This document shows, in pieces, positions 10,381-19,762 of a stretch of 26,539 nucleotides of DNA; the first letter of the stretch is position 1; each line of letters begins with the position of its first letter. The stretch is from NCBI GenBank assembly GCA_023091735.1, contig JALKBU010000730.1, positions 1-26,539 on the forward strand, given 5' to 3'. The DNA comes from Trichomonas tenax. Its lineage: Eukaryota; Parabasalia; Trichomonadida; Trichomonadidae. A program made the position numbers and the translations under genes. Below the pieces are notes generated by a model, which worked only from the letters and a program-made list of their open reading frames with translations, made no database searches and had not been told where the DNA came from.

Positions 10381-11165
10381 GATCCAATTTATCGATTTTT
10401 AAGCTAGCGCTTTTTTGAATGCAATCATGCTTTAATGGAGATTTAGGTCGAGCCCTAGCGGCTTGCTTCTTTCAAAAATTGTGCATTGCTTTCATCTGTT
10501 GATATTCGTGCAAATATTTCTTTCGGCAATGCTATATTTACTGAATGTCGGCTATTGCAAAAAATCGATATTCTTGAAGGTTTAATCTTTTGGAATCGGA
10601 AGTTTTGAAAATGTTCAAAACATTAATTATCCATCAACTCAAACTAAAATCATTCCTGGTGCATATTCTGGATGGAGCAGAACATCAATTGTTGTTCCAG
10701 AAGGTGTCACTGAAATTGGAAGCTATGCATTTTTACTTTGTTATAGTCTTACTGATATTACTCTTCCTAATTCTATAATATTAATTGGAAGCCGTGCTTT
10801 TTCATACTGCAGGCCATTAAAAAACTTGAATTTACCCAATGAACTCAGGATTGTTGAAGAATATGCATTTTTTGGCTCCGAAAAATTATTTTTTACATCA
10901 TTGCCAGAAAATCTGGAAATAATTGGCGACCACGCATTTGCAAATTGTTTTAATATCAATAACTTAGCATTACCAAATTCTCTAATAGAAATTGGTTACA
11001 ATTAATTTGGTAATTGTCCAACAACATCGCTAATAATTCCATCATCTGTAAAAAAAAATTAAAGGGATTTTCAGTCGTGATATTACATCCATCACATTTG
11101 AGTCAAATGATGTGGATATTGATGTATATCAATTAAATCCACACTATCGTGCGACCAGATCATAT
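10381..11165 (+). pseudogene. BspA-like leucine-rich repeat (LRR_5) protein remnant, multiply broken
   Basis: Three frames together give a run of about eight to ten BspA-type repeats of roughly 23 residues with the usual AF..C..L..I.LP......I signature. Frame 1 (10381-10580) reads ALLSSVDIRANISFGNAIF but has in-frame TAGs at 10405, 10444 and 10456. Frame 2 (10586-11060) carries the clearest repeats, for example VPEGVTEIGSYAFLLCYSL and LPNSIILIGSRAFSYC, with a TAA at 11003. Frame 3 (from 11064) reads FSRDITSITFESNDVD. BspA-like proteins are the largest trichomonad surface family, linked to adhesion and host interaction in the literature. Here the N-terminus, transmembrane end and reading frame are lost, so no product is expected. 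The 11112-11360 open frame is its tail plus drift. Confidence 0.75.
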
Positions 11166-11904
11166 TTTTGCTTTGGCGTTTCTACAAAACTTTATGCGTC
11201 ATATTTTCGAATCCCTGGTTTCTCCTATTCATTGTCACTTTTCACAAAGCTCAGTAAAAGTTCAACAACTGCCACGAATACCTCACTCATGCTATATACG
11301 AGTCAATGCAAGAAGCCTCACTCCAAAGTTAAAAAAACAAAGAAAATTAACTCATCATGAAGCATAGACTAGCACAGAACAAAACTACAAAAAATAAAGC
11401 TCTTGCAGAAATTAAATATCAAGCAAAAGCAAATGAAGTATTTTGCATAATAAATTGTCGAGTTCTATCAAAGAATTTCAATTGGTTAGTTATTCATCCA
11501 CAAAGTTGCATGTTACGTCTACAGATGAAACAAATCAGAAGATGATAGTTAAAAATTGCTTAAATTCTACATAAAAAACGCTGATAAATCTTTTCTCGTT
11601 ACTATTAGAATACTTGAATTGACATACAAAGATTATTCTCCTTCTTCCCAGTATCGATTTTGGGGAAAAATTGAACTTTGTGAATAAGAACATGATTTTC
11701 AATTACTGTTGGTCTGATTTTTCAGATAATGATTATAATTATAATTTAATTTTTTGAATTTACGCGAAATATTTATATAGTAATAACTACTTCATGAATG
11801 TATTCGAATATAACTACATTGGAATTTTTTTCTCCCTTCATTAAGAGGGAAAACCCCTTCCAAAGTCCAAAATGTAAACTTCAGAATAACATCCCTTAAG
11901 ATTT
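11166..11904. other. Drifted sequence between two pseudogenes
   Basis: Short overlapping frames at 11149-11545 look like decayed coding DNA (moderate GC, few long homopolymers) but match no repeat pattern I can recognise. The rest is AT-rich. It may be the remains of the BspA C-terminal half or of the start of the following beta-helix gene. Confidence 0.3.
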
Positions 11905-12710
11905 GTGGCGAAACAATTTGAGAGAATATTTCAAAAACACGAAGACGTTGCTCCTCTCCACGATTGGGATTTTGGCCATGAGAGCCCTAGCAAAACTTGT
12001 TATAGACAGATAAACAACTGCTCATTTGAAAACGAAGGAAATTTTTATTACATTTTGAAAAGCACTTTCAAAATGACAAAGTTGGTGTTGTCAATATTAC
12101 ACGAATTTATTATGTTTTTTCGAAAGTTGTTCACGTGATGAAAGTGGAGGGGCAATCTACTTTGAATGTGATGGCCTCATCGTCCAGCCAATGTTTTGCG
12201 CTTCAAAACCTACAATTCAAGGAGGATCTGGAATATTCTCAAATTCAAGATTAGTTCCAAAAAGTGAAAAATTAAACATTATTATTGATTGTTCCGTTAG
12301 CTTTAGTTACACATATTATGGTATTGGAAATAATGAATTAAGGTATGGAAATATTAGCTTTCTTACCTCAAATGTTTCTAAAAATTTAGGATATTATTAT
12401 TCTAGACTGTATTTCATAAGTGCAAAAATCGAAGGAAAAATAAGTTTCTTCGACATTTGAATCCAACAGTGTAAGAGATTCTATATGTTTAGGTCATAGA
12501 TATTCCGATTATTATTATAAATATTGCAATATTATAAAAAATAGTCAAAAACCATCAATAGATGGAATTTTCTATGTGATTGCTAAAATGCTTAAAATCG
12601 AATACTGCACCATTCGAGAAAATACGGTCGAATGCGCAACATTTAGCTGTGATCGAAAGTGAGGTCAATTTATTATCATTAACACCAACATCGATAATAT
12701 AAAGATAAAT
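11905..12710 (+). pseudogene. Right-handed beta-helix (Pmp-like) protein remnant, three frames
   Basis: Beta-helix-like rungs run through all three frames in order. Frame 1 near 11990-12060 reads CYRQINNCSFENEGNFYYI. Frame 2 from about 12078 to 12460 contains the diagnostic ESGGAIYFECDG, then VSFSYTYYGIGNNELRYGN. Frame 3 at 12456-12662 continues with NTVECATFSCDRK. The GGAIYF motif with spaced cysteines is typical of trichomonad secreted Pmp-like proteins and matches the style of the other two family members in this window. At least two frameshifts and a lost start make it a pseudogene. A continuation beyond 12662 (SEVNLLSLTPTSII) is likely but fades by about 12710. Confidence 0.65.
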
Positions 12711-13005
12711 TTGGTCGCATGAATAACATCATCTGGAATAATTTCGAGCGATTATTTCATCAGCTTTGAAATTTTGGACCGTATATCTATTCAATTAATC
12801 AACAGCATTCATAAAAGAGATGAAATAGTATATAATTCTCCCTTTACCCCTCTGAATTTTGTTTTTTATCTTCACATTACTCGAATCGACGTTTATTTTG
12901 AAATCTTTTTGCTTACTCATTGCAGTCAAAAATTCTTCACTTTAGATGTTGTGTGAAAAAGAATAATAAAACATTCAAGTCCAGTATTCAATGCTTAGGA
13001 ATTAA

Positions 13006-13725
13006 AAAATTAAAGCTTTATCAAGCAATAATAATCAATATAACGTCAAATTATCACAAGACACAGGATTGATAGAAGAATCTGCATTCGAAGGCTGCAA
13101 TATATCTACAATCGAACTCCTGAATAATATTATACAACTTGGCCAATCATGCTTCACTTTGAATCCTCTAACATCTATTAGACTCCCACAGCATCTTAAA
13201 ACCATTGATAATGATTGCTTTAGATCATGTTCTAAACTGGATGAAATCACATTTGGACCTGAAGTAGAGTTAATCGGTCAATATGCATTTTGCAATTGCA
13301 TCAGTCTGAAATATATTGAATTACCAGAAACAGATATTGTTTTTAAGATGGGTTGTTTTGTTAATGATACAAATCTTGAAATAGTTGTTTTTGGATCAAA
13401 ATCGGCACAAGTTTCCCTAAGTACATTTCATAACTGTATCAATCTCAAAATGATAAAGTTTATGGGCAATATAAATGTGACCTATGATGATCAATTTTTA
13501 GAAACTAAGTCACTTAGGGATATAATATATTGTGGTAGTGAAACTGTTAATGTAAATGCTCTTAGGGACCATCAACCTCCAGTTGAAGTCCAAGTTTCTG
13601 ATCAATACAAAGGAGAAACATTTGATGGAGTTAAAGTTAAGTGCACAAACGTTTGTCAGGAAATCCCACCAGAAGCAACTCCAAAACAAACACCGGTTCC
13701 TTCTCCAATTAATTTGTTGCAGTAA
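13006..13725 (+). pseudogene. BspA-like leucine-rich repeat protein, 3' fragment
   Basis: An uninterrupted frame of 239 codons opens right after a TAA at 13003 and lacks any convincing ATG. It encodes about seven LRR_5 repeats (for example SIRLPQHLKTIDNDCF and VELIGQYAFCNCISLKYIEL). A C-terminal segment with paired cysteines (KVKCTNVC) and a Pro/Thr-rich tail (PPEATPKQTPVPSP) follows, then TAA with TAAA overlap. This order, repeats then Cys then Pro/Thr stalk, matches the membrane-proximal part of BspA-like surface proteins, but the transmembrane helix and cytoplasmic tail are absent. The intact frame suggests it decayed recently or was cut off by rearrangement. It lies 300 bp after a beta-helix remnant and 45 bp before a GC-rich hairpin. 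Without a 5' end it is probably not expressed as a surface protein. Confidence 0.7.
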
Positions 13726-13770
13726 AAGAGAAATTTCTTGATTTTCATTTGGAGAGAATCAACAATATTT

Positions 13771-13859
13771 TGGACATATGGCGCGACGCATCAGGCCTTC
13801 GGCCTGTGACCAATCCAACAAAATCGCGCAATACAAAATATGTCCATTTTTTTTTTTTT
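13771..13859 (+). other. GC-rich nested hairpin followed by a T13 tract
   Basis: Three nested inverted repeats: TGGACATAT (13771-13779) with ATATGTCCA (13838-13846); GCGCGA (13781-13786) with TCGCGC (13824-13829); and CAGGCC (13792-13797) with GGCCTG (13801-13806) around a TTC loop. Thirteen T follow directly (13847-13859). The shape resembles an intrinsic terminator or the 3' end of a structured Pol III RNA, both odd for an intergenic spot in an AT-rich eukaryote. It begins 45 bp after the BspA fragment's stop. It could also be the core of a small foldback element. Confidence 0.55.
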
Positions 13860-14427
13860 CTTTTTTCTCCTCCCCCTTCATGAAATTATGACAGCCATAT
13901 CTTTCGAAAAATTATGTTTGAAATAAATGAATGAATTATGAACAATGTCTATAATAATGAAGATTCCATTATTTAGATCTTTAAAATTATCATTTTATCT
14001 GCCACAAATTGAAATTATAGGAAATATGATTATTTTCAATTCAAAATTATTCGTTTCGGAATAGAAAATAATTATATGATCCTATAATAGCATTTTTTCA
14101 ACATTTTTTGGGACACTATCGCGCCCGTAAACTTACAAAAACTGCTAATTTTACTAAAAAATCAAATTTTCTCTAAATCCCACAATCCCTACCACTGAAA
14201 CTTAGGGTTTGTTCCAGTGTCAGATCCATATAGAAAAACCATTCTTTTGCCTATTTGTGATTGATCCAAAAATATAATAAAATTCTTTTGAAAATAGTTT
14301 GGATTATCAAATATTTATATCAAATAAACATTATTTAATTAAAAAAGAAACTTTTAATAAAATAAAATCATTTAGAAGGCAAAATGGAGCAGATAACTAC
14401 CACACATAAAGTTGAACTAAAATAAAA
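13860..14427. other. Spacer between convergent genes
   Basis: A pyrimidine-rich run (13847-13880) passes into AT-rich DNA with no open frame. It separates the plus-strand BspA fragment from the convergent minus-strand beta-helix gene. Confidence 0.4.
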
Positions 14428-15507
14428 TCAATCAGATCCCACAAATAAAAGTATTTCGAGAGCGAAACGAAAGTGATTTCCGCCATTAATACAGCATTGT
14501 TTCGTTTTGCATTTCACGTTGTTGAAAATGAATGGGATGACATGAACTGCTTGGCATTGATATGTTGATAGATGATGAATGATGTTGACAAATTCGTTCG
14601 TTGCATCGATTGTGATGTTGATTGTATTTGATGATGTTCCAATATTTCCACTGAAATAACATTCATAAACAGTCAGAAATCCTGGATCAGAATTATAATT
14701 ATTATAAAAAAATAAATACTTCACATGGTTTTTCTCAAATATTGATTTTTTAATTTTTATATTTCCACTGAAAATAACTATTAATCCATTTAAAGCAGTA
14801 TCAAGAGCTTTATCTATGTTCGATAAAATGTTGCATAATGTCATTTCGGAGTCAATTGGGCCTAAATAAATAACTCTTCCTTGATTTGCGGTGTTGTTGT
14901 AAAATGTGCATGAACTGATTATTGCACCAATTGTATTCCATGCAGCATTATAATTTGCAACTGAATTAGAAACATTGATTTGATTGATTCGATTATCACC
15001 ATAACATTGAAAAAATGCACACCAATCAGCTTTTGCAGATGAAATTGTTGACTCATAAAAGTAATTTTTAGAAACTTTGTCTGTTGGTTGAATAACAACC
15101 CATGAATGAGATCCTCTGTATGTTGTTTCTGGATTAATGTCACAAACACGGTATTGGATGCATTCACCTGATGTTTGGTAAATTGCAAGGCCTTCAACAC
15201 TTCCACGAAGTTTGGAGAATGATGTGGAACTAACTAAAAGTTTGTTTGTTGGATCAGAGCTCAAATAGATGCATTGTGTATTGTGGGATGTGAAAACAAC
15301 ATCTAAGACGTAATATGATCCACGGACAGATGTGAGAGGAGAGTTCTTTGAGAAAGTTGAAAAACCTGTGTTTTCGTTATAGAAATATTCCCAAAGACCA
15401 TCTGATTCGTGAATTCTCAAATCGATCAACGCATTACATTTGGATATTATTCCATGAAACAAAATTACGAATTTTATCAAAAAACAAAAAGCAACATAGA
15501 AACTCAT
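14428..15507 (-). CDS. Secreted right-handed beta-helix (Pmp-like) protein, 359 aa
   Basis: An intact minus-strand gene, ATG 15507 to TGA. Residues 1-26 (MSFYVAFCFLIKFVILFHG then a short polar end before ALIDLR) look like a signal peptide. The remainder has the trichomonad beta-helix pattern: Asn/Ser/Cys-rich rungs such as IISSCTFYNNTANQGRVIYLG and SIFEKNHVKYLFFYNN, with many N-glycosylation sequons and paired Cys (CKTKQCC near the C-terminus). Full-length relatives are often longer and end in a transmembrane helix plus short tail. Here the end (ILLFVGSD) has no such anchor, so the protein may be secreted or C-terminally truncated. No perfect initiator lies within 20 nt; TCATTT/TCATTG words lie about 45-50 nt upstream. 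A cell-surface or secreted role is inferred from the family. Confidence 0.72.
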   Translation of the reverse strand: MSFYVAFCFLIKFVILFHGIISKCNALIDLRIHESDGLWEYFYNENTGFSTFSKNSPLTSVRGSYYVLDVVFTSHNTQCIYLSSDPTNKLLVSSTSFSKLRGSVEGLAIYQTSGECIQYRVCDINPETTYRGSHSWVVIQPTDKVSKNYFYESTISSAKADWCAFFQCYGDNRINQINVSNSVANYNAAWNTIGAIISSCTFYNNTANQGRVIYLGPIDSEMTLCNILSNIDKALDTALNGLIVIFSGNIKIKKSIFEKNHVKYLFFYNNYNSDPGFLTVYECYFSGNIGTSSNTINITIDATNEFVNIIHHLSTYQCQAVHVIPFIFNNVKCKTKQCCINGGNHFRFALEILLFVGSD

Positions 15508-15666
15508 ACAAACAAGATATACTTCTTAGACATAAAACATAATAATTCATCAATGAAATGAAGAAGAAATGTTAATGTTGAAATTTTTCTCCATTCATTT
15601 GGGAATTGAACCCTTAAAAAGTGAAATCAGCGATTATTTTTAAATTTTATTTTACAATGAAAATGA

Positions 15667-16180
15667 TTATGTTAAATACTTTCGAAGTGAGAACCGATAC
15701 AAATAAAGAATGAGAGGAATGATATAGAATGGAATGATGATTGTGACTCTGGAACAAATCACTGAAGCAAATGAGAAGATAACCTCACAAATTTGGACTT
15801 GAATCGTGTTTGCAAATGGATAATCAACTTCACAATTGATAACATTAACCAATAATTTGACAAAGATGAAGAAAATAGTCTCTTTGTGATATTTCTGTTC
15901 TGCGATGATTTCTATAAAGTTTAACAGTCCAATCGCGAAAAATCCTAAAAAATGAAAGACTGGAATAATGGGCTGTAAAATTTCAAAATGTAAACAAAAC
16001 TGATAATAACAATGATTGTGTTATTCGTAATCTCGCTGAATGACTTTATTGACAAGAAATCGTGTCGACACGAGAAAGCAGTCAAAAATCAAACAACTAT
16101 TGTAATTAATGTGACTGAACGATTAAGTTCATTAATAAATATAAGAATTCCTCTGACTGCGAAAGCATTGATTCCACTTA
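15667..16180 (-). pseudogene. Multi-spanning membrane protein remnant, frameshifted
   Basis: A minus-strand frame open from about 16035 to 15667, without an ATG, encodes several hydrophobic segments: IIPVFHFLGFFAIGLLNF, ETIFFIFVKLLVNVI, and VTIIIPFYIIPLILYLYRF ending in a basic tail (SLRKYLT). Further upstream other frames also give membrane-like segments (GILIFINELNRSVTLITIVV; NNTIIVIISFVYILKFY), pointing to two frameshifts. It appears to be a decayed membrane protein of about 160-180 residues. The last segment loosely recalls the C-terminal membrane part of TMEM33/Pom33-type proteins (aromatic-rich helix before an RY/R-rich stretch), but this is weak. It lies between the beta-helix gene and the ARM pseudogene on the same strand. 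Confidence 0.4.
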
Positions 16181-16397
16181 AAACTCTTGACTGTGATTAA
16201 TTATGACTGATGTGATCATTGCAATATATCATCTTCAAACATAAACTTTATTGGAAGATTGAAGTAAAAATACGAAGATCCAATCACAGAATAGAAAGTA
16301 CGGCATGATAAGTAAAAAAAGCAGAAAAATATATAACAAAAGAATCTTTCATATAATGAACAGTCAAACGTTCTTCTGGATATTTACTAAAATCAAT

Positions 16398-17361
16398 GAG
16401 AAAAGACAATGTTTAAGCAAAATAGAAAATCAATTATCCAGTGATACTGCTGCTTATACACGAAGTGGTCGTCATCCTACTTGAGTTTGAACTCTTCTAC
16501 AAACACACGTCAATTCATCCCGAGAAGATTACAATATTAAATTGTGTGAAGCGATTCAAGATATTTTACGTGCTGTTCATCAAATCTCACGATTGTTGAG
16601 CACATCAATAGAGCATTTTCAACATACTCAGAGTCGCCATATGGATAGTGAGCAATTAAATCCTTTTGACAGAAATATTGAATAAATTGATGATTTGAAT
16701 CAATGAGAAAAAAGAAAAACACCTCTGCAAATTTAACCAATGCACGAATATCTTCACAAGCATAATCACATTGTCGAGAGAAATAGAAACATCTTTTGTA
16801 ATCTTCGTTGATAGCAATGAAGAGCATATTTCAGCGAGATATATAAAATGCAATTCATCATCAATATTTTGTAGAATTTCAATAAATCGAGTAAGTAAAT
16901 TATCTAATATGTAAAACTTCAATTCGTTCATTTCTTGAACGTGCGGTATATGATTTTTGTGGCACAAAAGCTTGGAAACTGATCATCAATATATTCATTA
17001 ATCAATTATCCTTTAAATATGAAATTAAATTATTTTTCTGCTGAACTATTTCGATCAAAACGTAAACAAATTCATTATGAAGATCATCATTGCGAATTGA
17101 TAATAAATCGATAAATTTTGCAAGTATTTCGACATGAAACACCAGAGATTCGTATTTCACTAATTTGCGAAGGCCCTTCAAAGCATTCAAAATGTCTTCT
17201 TCGCTATCTTTGCTTAATTATTCGATCAAAATTTCGTAATTTTCAAGCACAACTATGTCAACCGATGGGACATGTTCATCAACTAGATCCGAAAGACCCT
17301 ATTCATGCATACTCTGATCACTAACTCTCTTTTTTTACTGTAAATCTTCTTCTTCATCCAT
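16398..17361 (-). pseudogene. Importin-alpha-like armadillo-repeat protein, decayed
   Basis: ATG at 17361 follows a perfect initiator TCATTT with a 6-nt leader, so the original 5' end is preserved. The start frame reads MDEEEDLQ, stop, KKRVSDQSMHE, stop, GLSDLVDEHVPSVDIVVLEN, IE, stop, then SEEDILNALKGLRKLVKYES and DDLHNEFVYVLIEIVQQ, ending near 17002. The story continues in a second frame (NEYIDDQFPSFCATKIIYR, about 17000-16930), a third (LLTRFIEILQNIDDELHF, about 16925-16830), then the first again (CDYACEDIRALVKFAEVFF; SEYVENALLMCSTIVRF). A C-terminal DDDHFVYKQQYHWIIDFLF resembles the last importin-alpha ARM. Importin alpha carries NLS cargo to the nucleus. The order of elements matches, but the basic IBB segment is not evident. 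At least three stops and three frameshifts mean no product. Confidence 0.6.
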
Positions 17362-17363
17362 TT

Positions 17364-17369
17364 AAATGA
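17364..17369 (-). promoter_or_regulatory. Initiator TCATTT of the ARM pseudogene
   Basis: Minus-strand TCATTT with +1 A at 17367, 6 nt before the ATG at 17361. It matches the trichomonad initiator and marks this as the ancestral start even though the coding part is broken. Confidence 0.5.
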
Positions 17370-18459
17370 AAAATAATCGTCATAAAATTTTAACTTTTGT
17401 TTTCGACAGTTAGACTTAAAATGTGGCTATACTCTAATTGGCAAATATCTTTCACTACACCAATATAACCCATTGCTATGATATCTTGGCATTTTATTCA
17501 AATTAAAATGTATTAAAAATATATAATTATCAAAATATCCTAAATCTTAGCAGCCAATTGTCATAAAACGGTTTTTAATATTAACTAACCATTATGAGAA
17601 GATCTATACTATATAATGGTGCAAAATATAGCAAAATAACATATTTCACTTATGGCAATATGATAAATAGCTATTATGCTTCTGGATATTATAGCTTGTT
17701 AAAGAAATTATTAAAATATGATTTAATTTTTGCAAATATAGCTATGGGGAATCATTAAAATAAGCATGCATCATATGATTAATGATGTATGAAGTTCAAT
17801 TTCATTTGGATTATCAAATCTTGAATTAAGCTTTATGGTTATTACAGATCGATATAAAAATATCTAAAAAATCATTTTTGCAGTGTTATTCGAGTCATAA
17901 TGACTTTATAAAGTTATGCGATCAATATTTTTCGTGATATCACTAAATTACAGCTGTTATAAGGGGTTGAAACGAATCCATGAATCAGAGTTCACGAATT
18001 TACTTTGTTTGATCACTTTGTTTTCAATTACAAACAAGAAACAAAATGTTGTTGTTTTTGCCTGTAAAACATAAAATGATGAATAAGTGCACTGAAATTT
18101 TTACAATATCTTTCAACAAAATATCGCGAATTTTCCATTAATTGGCCGAGCACAGTGATCTCGTAACCCTGAAATGTCCGGAAATGATGCATTACGATAC
18201 CAAATCATATTCCTATAAAACCCATAACTTTTTCTAAAGAAAAATCGTGTTTTGACATAAACACGCCTATTGTATCATCGCACATTATTTATATAATACC
18301 GACATTTGTCTTGTGTCTCTAGACGGAAAGACAACTCTCAAAGTCGATATTCAAAAATTCGAAAAATAACGTTGAAATTAACCATTTTGTTCAAAGGGAA
18401 TTCATACCCTGACCATAGAAAATATATATTTCAACATAAAGCGATCATTAATCACAATA
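17370..18459. other. AT-rich spacer
   Basis: No coding frame of substance on either strand. One TTTGACA word lies near 18253. Nothing else is supported. Confidence 0.4.
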
Positions 18460-18645
18460 TTGAATTTTCAAAGGTGTTCTCACTCTTTTGTCTCATCAGC
18501 TCAGTCAAACCATGGCATGCGATTCATATGTTGTTTCAAAACTTAGCAATTGAGCTATTTTTGATGTTGGGTTCCTCACAAATATTACAGGTATTTGATC
18601 ACCAGCCTTGGCTTGAACATTCGTGGATTTTCCCACCACTATCAT
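18460..18645 (-). pseudogene. Possible coding remnant, unknown family
   Basis: A minus-strand frame 18645-18505 reads MIVVGKSTNVQAKAGDQIP, then VIFVRNPTSKIAQLLSFETT. A second frame continues with LTELMRQKSENTFENS. The composition is protein-like and richer in G, T, S, A and Q than the surrounding frames. The overlapping plus-strand frame of 139 codons is probably its shadow. VGKST only superficially recalls a P-loop and lacks the preceding glycines. No domain is assigned. Confidence 0.2.
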
Positions 18646-19743
18646 CGCTCACTATCACACATTCGAAATATCTTGAAATTTATGATAAATGTTTTATTTT
18701 TCCAAAAGCTCAAATTCAATTTTGACTTTTTTGATATGTTAACTATAAATTAGATATAAAATCATATATAGAACACAACTACAAACAAAACAACTCTAAA
18801 TTGTTTTTTGACACATATTGAGGTATACGTTATATACTAGTTGACCATGATGAGTTTCAGATCTAGAAGGCATCCATTATATGGAACTGTCCTTTCATAA
18901 CAAAAATGCTCAAAATTACATCAACCAAGAGATAACAACGCCATCACACCTTTCAAGTCAAGTTATTCTGTTTAAACATTCATTGTAGCATTCATCATCA
19001 ACTGCATATCGTTGCTATTATATTTTTATCATTCAAAAATTGCAAATTATGCAAAATGTTATATCTCGAAAAGTTATGTTATGTTCGACACTATAATTAC
19101 ACCAATAAATCCAATTGGGCTCATCATGTTACATTTCTCTCCCTATATGTACATATTTTACTAATGAAAGTTGATAACTCCAAAAATAAATTATTTTGAA
19201 ATTATCTTGATGAAGTTTTTATTATCAGTTACTATAACCATACACAATAGTTACACTTGTTGTACTTTGTTTAAATGTATCTGCTTCATTGAGGCTCATC
19301 GGTGTATTTATATAGATAATACGCACTTTTCTTCTCCAGAGCCCATTTTTTTTGAAAAATTTTTAGTGAGAACACCTTTGAATTTTCTATCACTTAATAT
19401 CATAATTTAGAGATAAGCAATGATCTAAATGATATGTGGTCAATGAGTTTTTTATGATCTATAAGTGAAGATGGCTCATATTCAAGTTTTTAACTCCAAG
19501 AATTTGATAATAAGTTGAAAAACTCAAAAATAGCCAAAAATAACTTGATAACGTTATTCATTGCAAGAAGTAGAGCATAAATATATGCCCAAAACTAGTC
19601 AATATCGATAATTAAAGTGTATTGTTGAGAAAAAGTTTCCCAAATTTTCAAATTCAATGTCCACAGCCCAAAATAAGACGAAAACACAGTAAAAACAAAA
19701 CAAAAATAAAATAACGTTCTTTTTTGTATGCACAAAATCTTTT
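18646..19743. other. AT-rich spacer upstream of the PP2A subunit gene
   Basis: No supportable gene. The region up to the initiator at 19744 is AT-rich with short chance frames only. Confidence 0.4.
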
Positions 19744-19749
19744 TCACAA
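19744..19749 (+). promoter_or_regulatory. Initiator TCACAA
   Basis: TCACAA matches TCA(+1)Y(A/T)(A/T), with +1 A at 19746, 17 nt before the ATG at 19763. It favours 19763 over upstream in-frame non-ATG codons as the start of the B56-type subunit. Confidence 0.6.
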
Positions 19750-19762
19750 TAAAAAAGCAAAA

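Noticed and set aside
10590..10778. 62-codon plus-strand frame as a separate small protein
   Set aside because: It is an out-of-frame reading over the BspA repeats, which lie in the next frame.
16012..16200. Plus-strand 62-codon frame
   Set aside because: Opposite the membrane-protein remnant; no initiator, no family pattern.
16398..17361. Alternative genetic code (TAA/TAG = Gln) for the organism
   Set aside because: Intact genes here end normally at TAA, TAG or TGA, and the same pseudogene also has frameshifts.
18306..18725. Plus-strand 139-codon frame as a gene, or as a BspA repeat remnant
   Set aside because: Starts at a non-ATG codon, no regular LRR spacing, and the opposite strand reads more like protein.
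19724..19762. Extended N-terminus of the B56 subunit
   Set aside because: The first codon would be TTG, and the initiator TCACAA at 19744 lies inside it; ATG 19763 is the better start.
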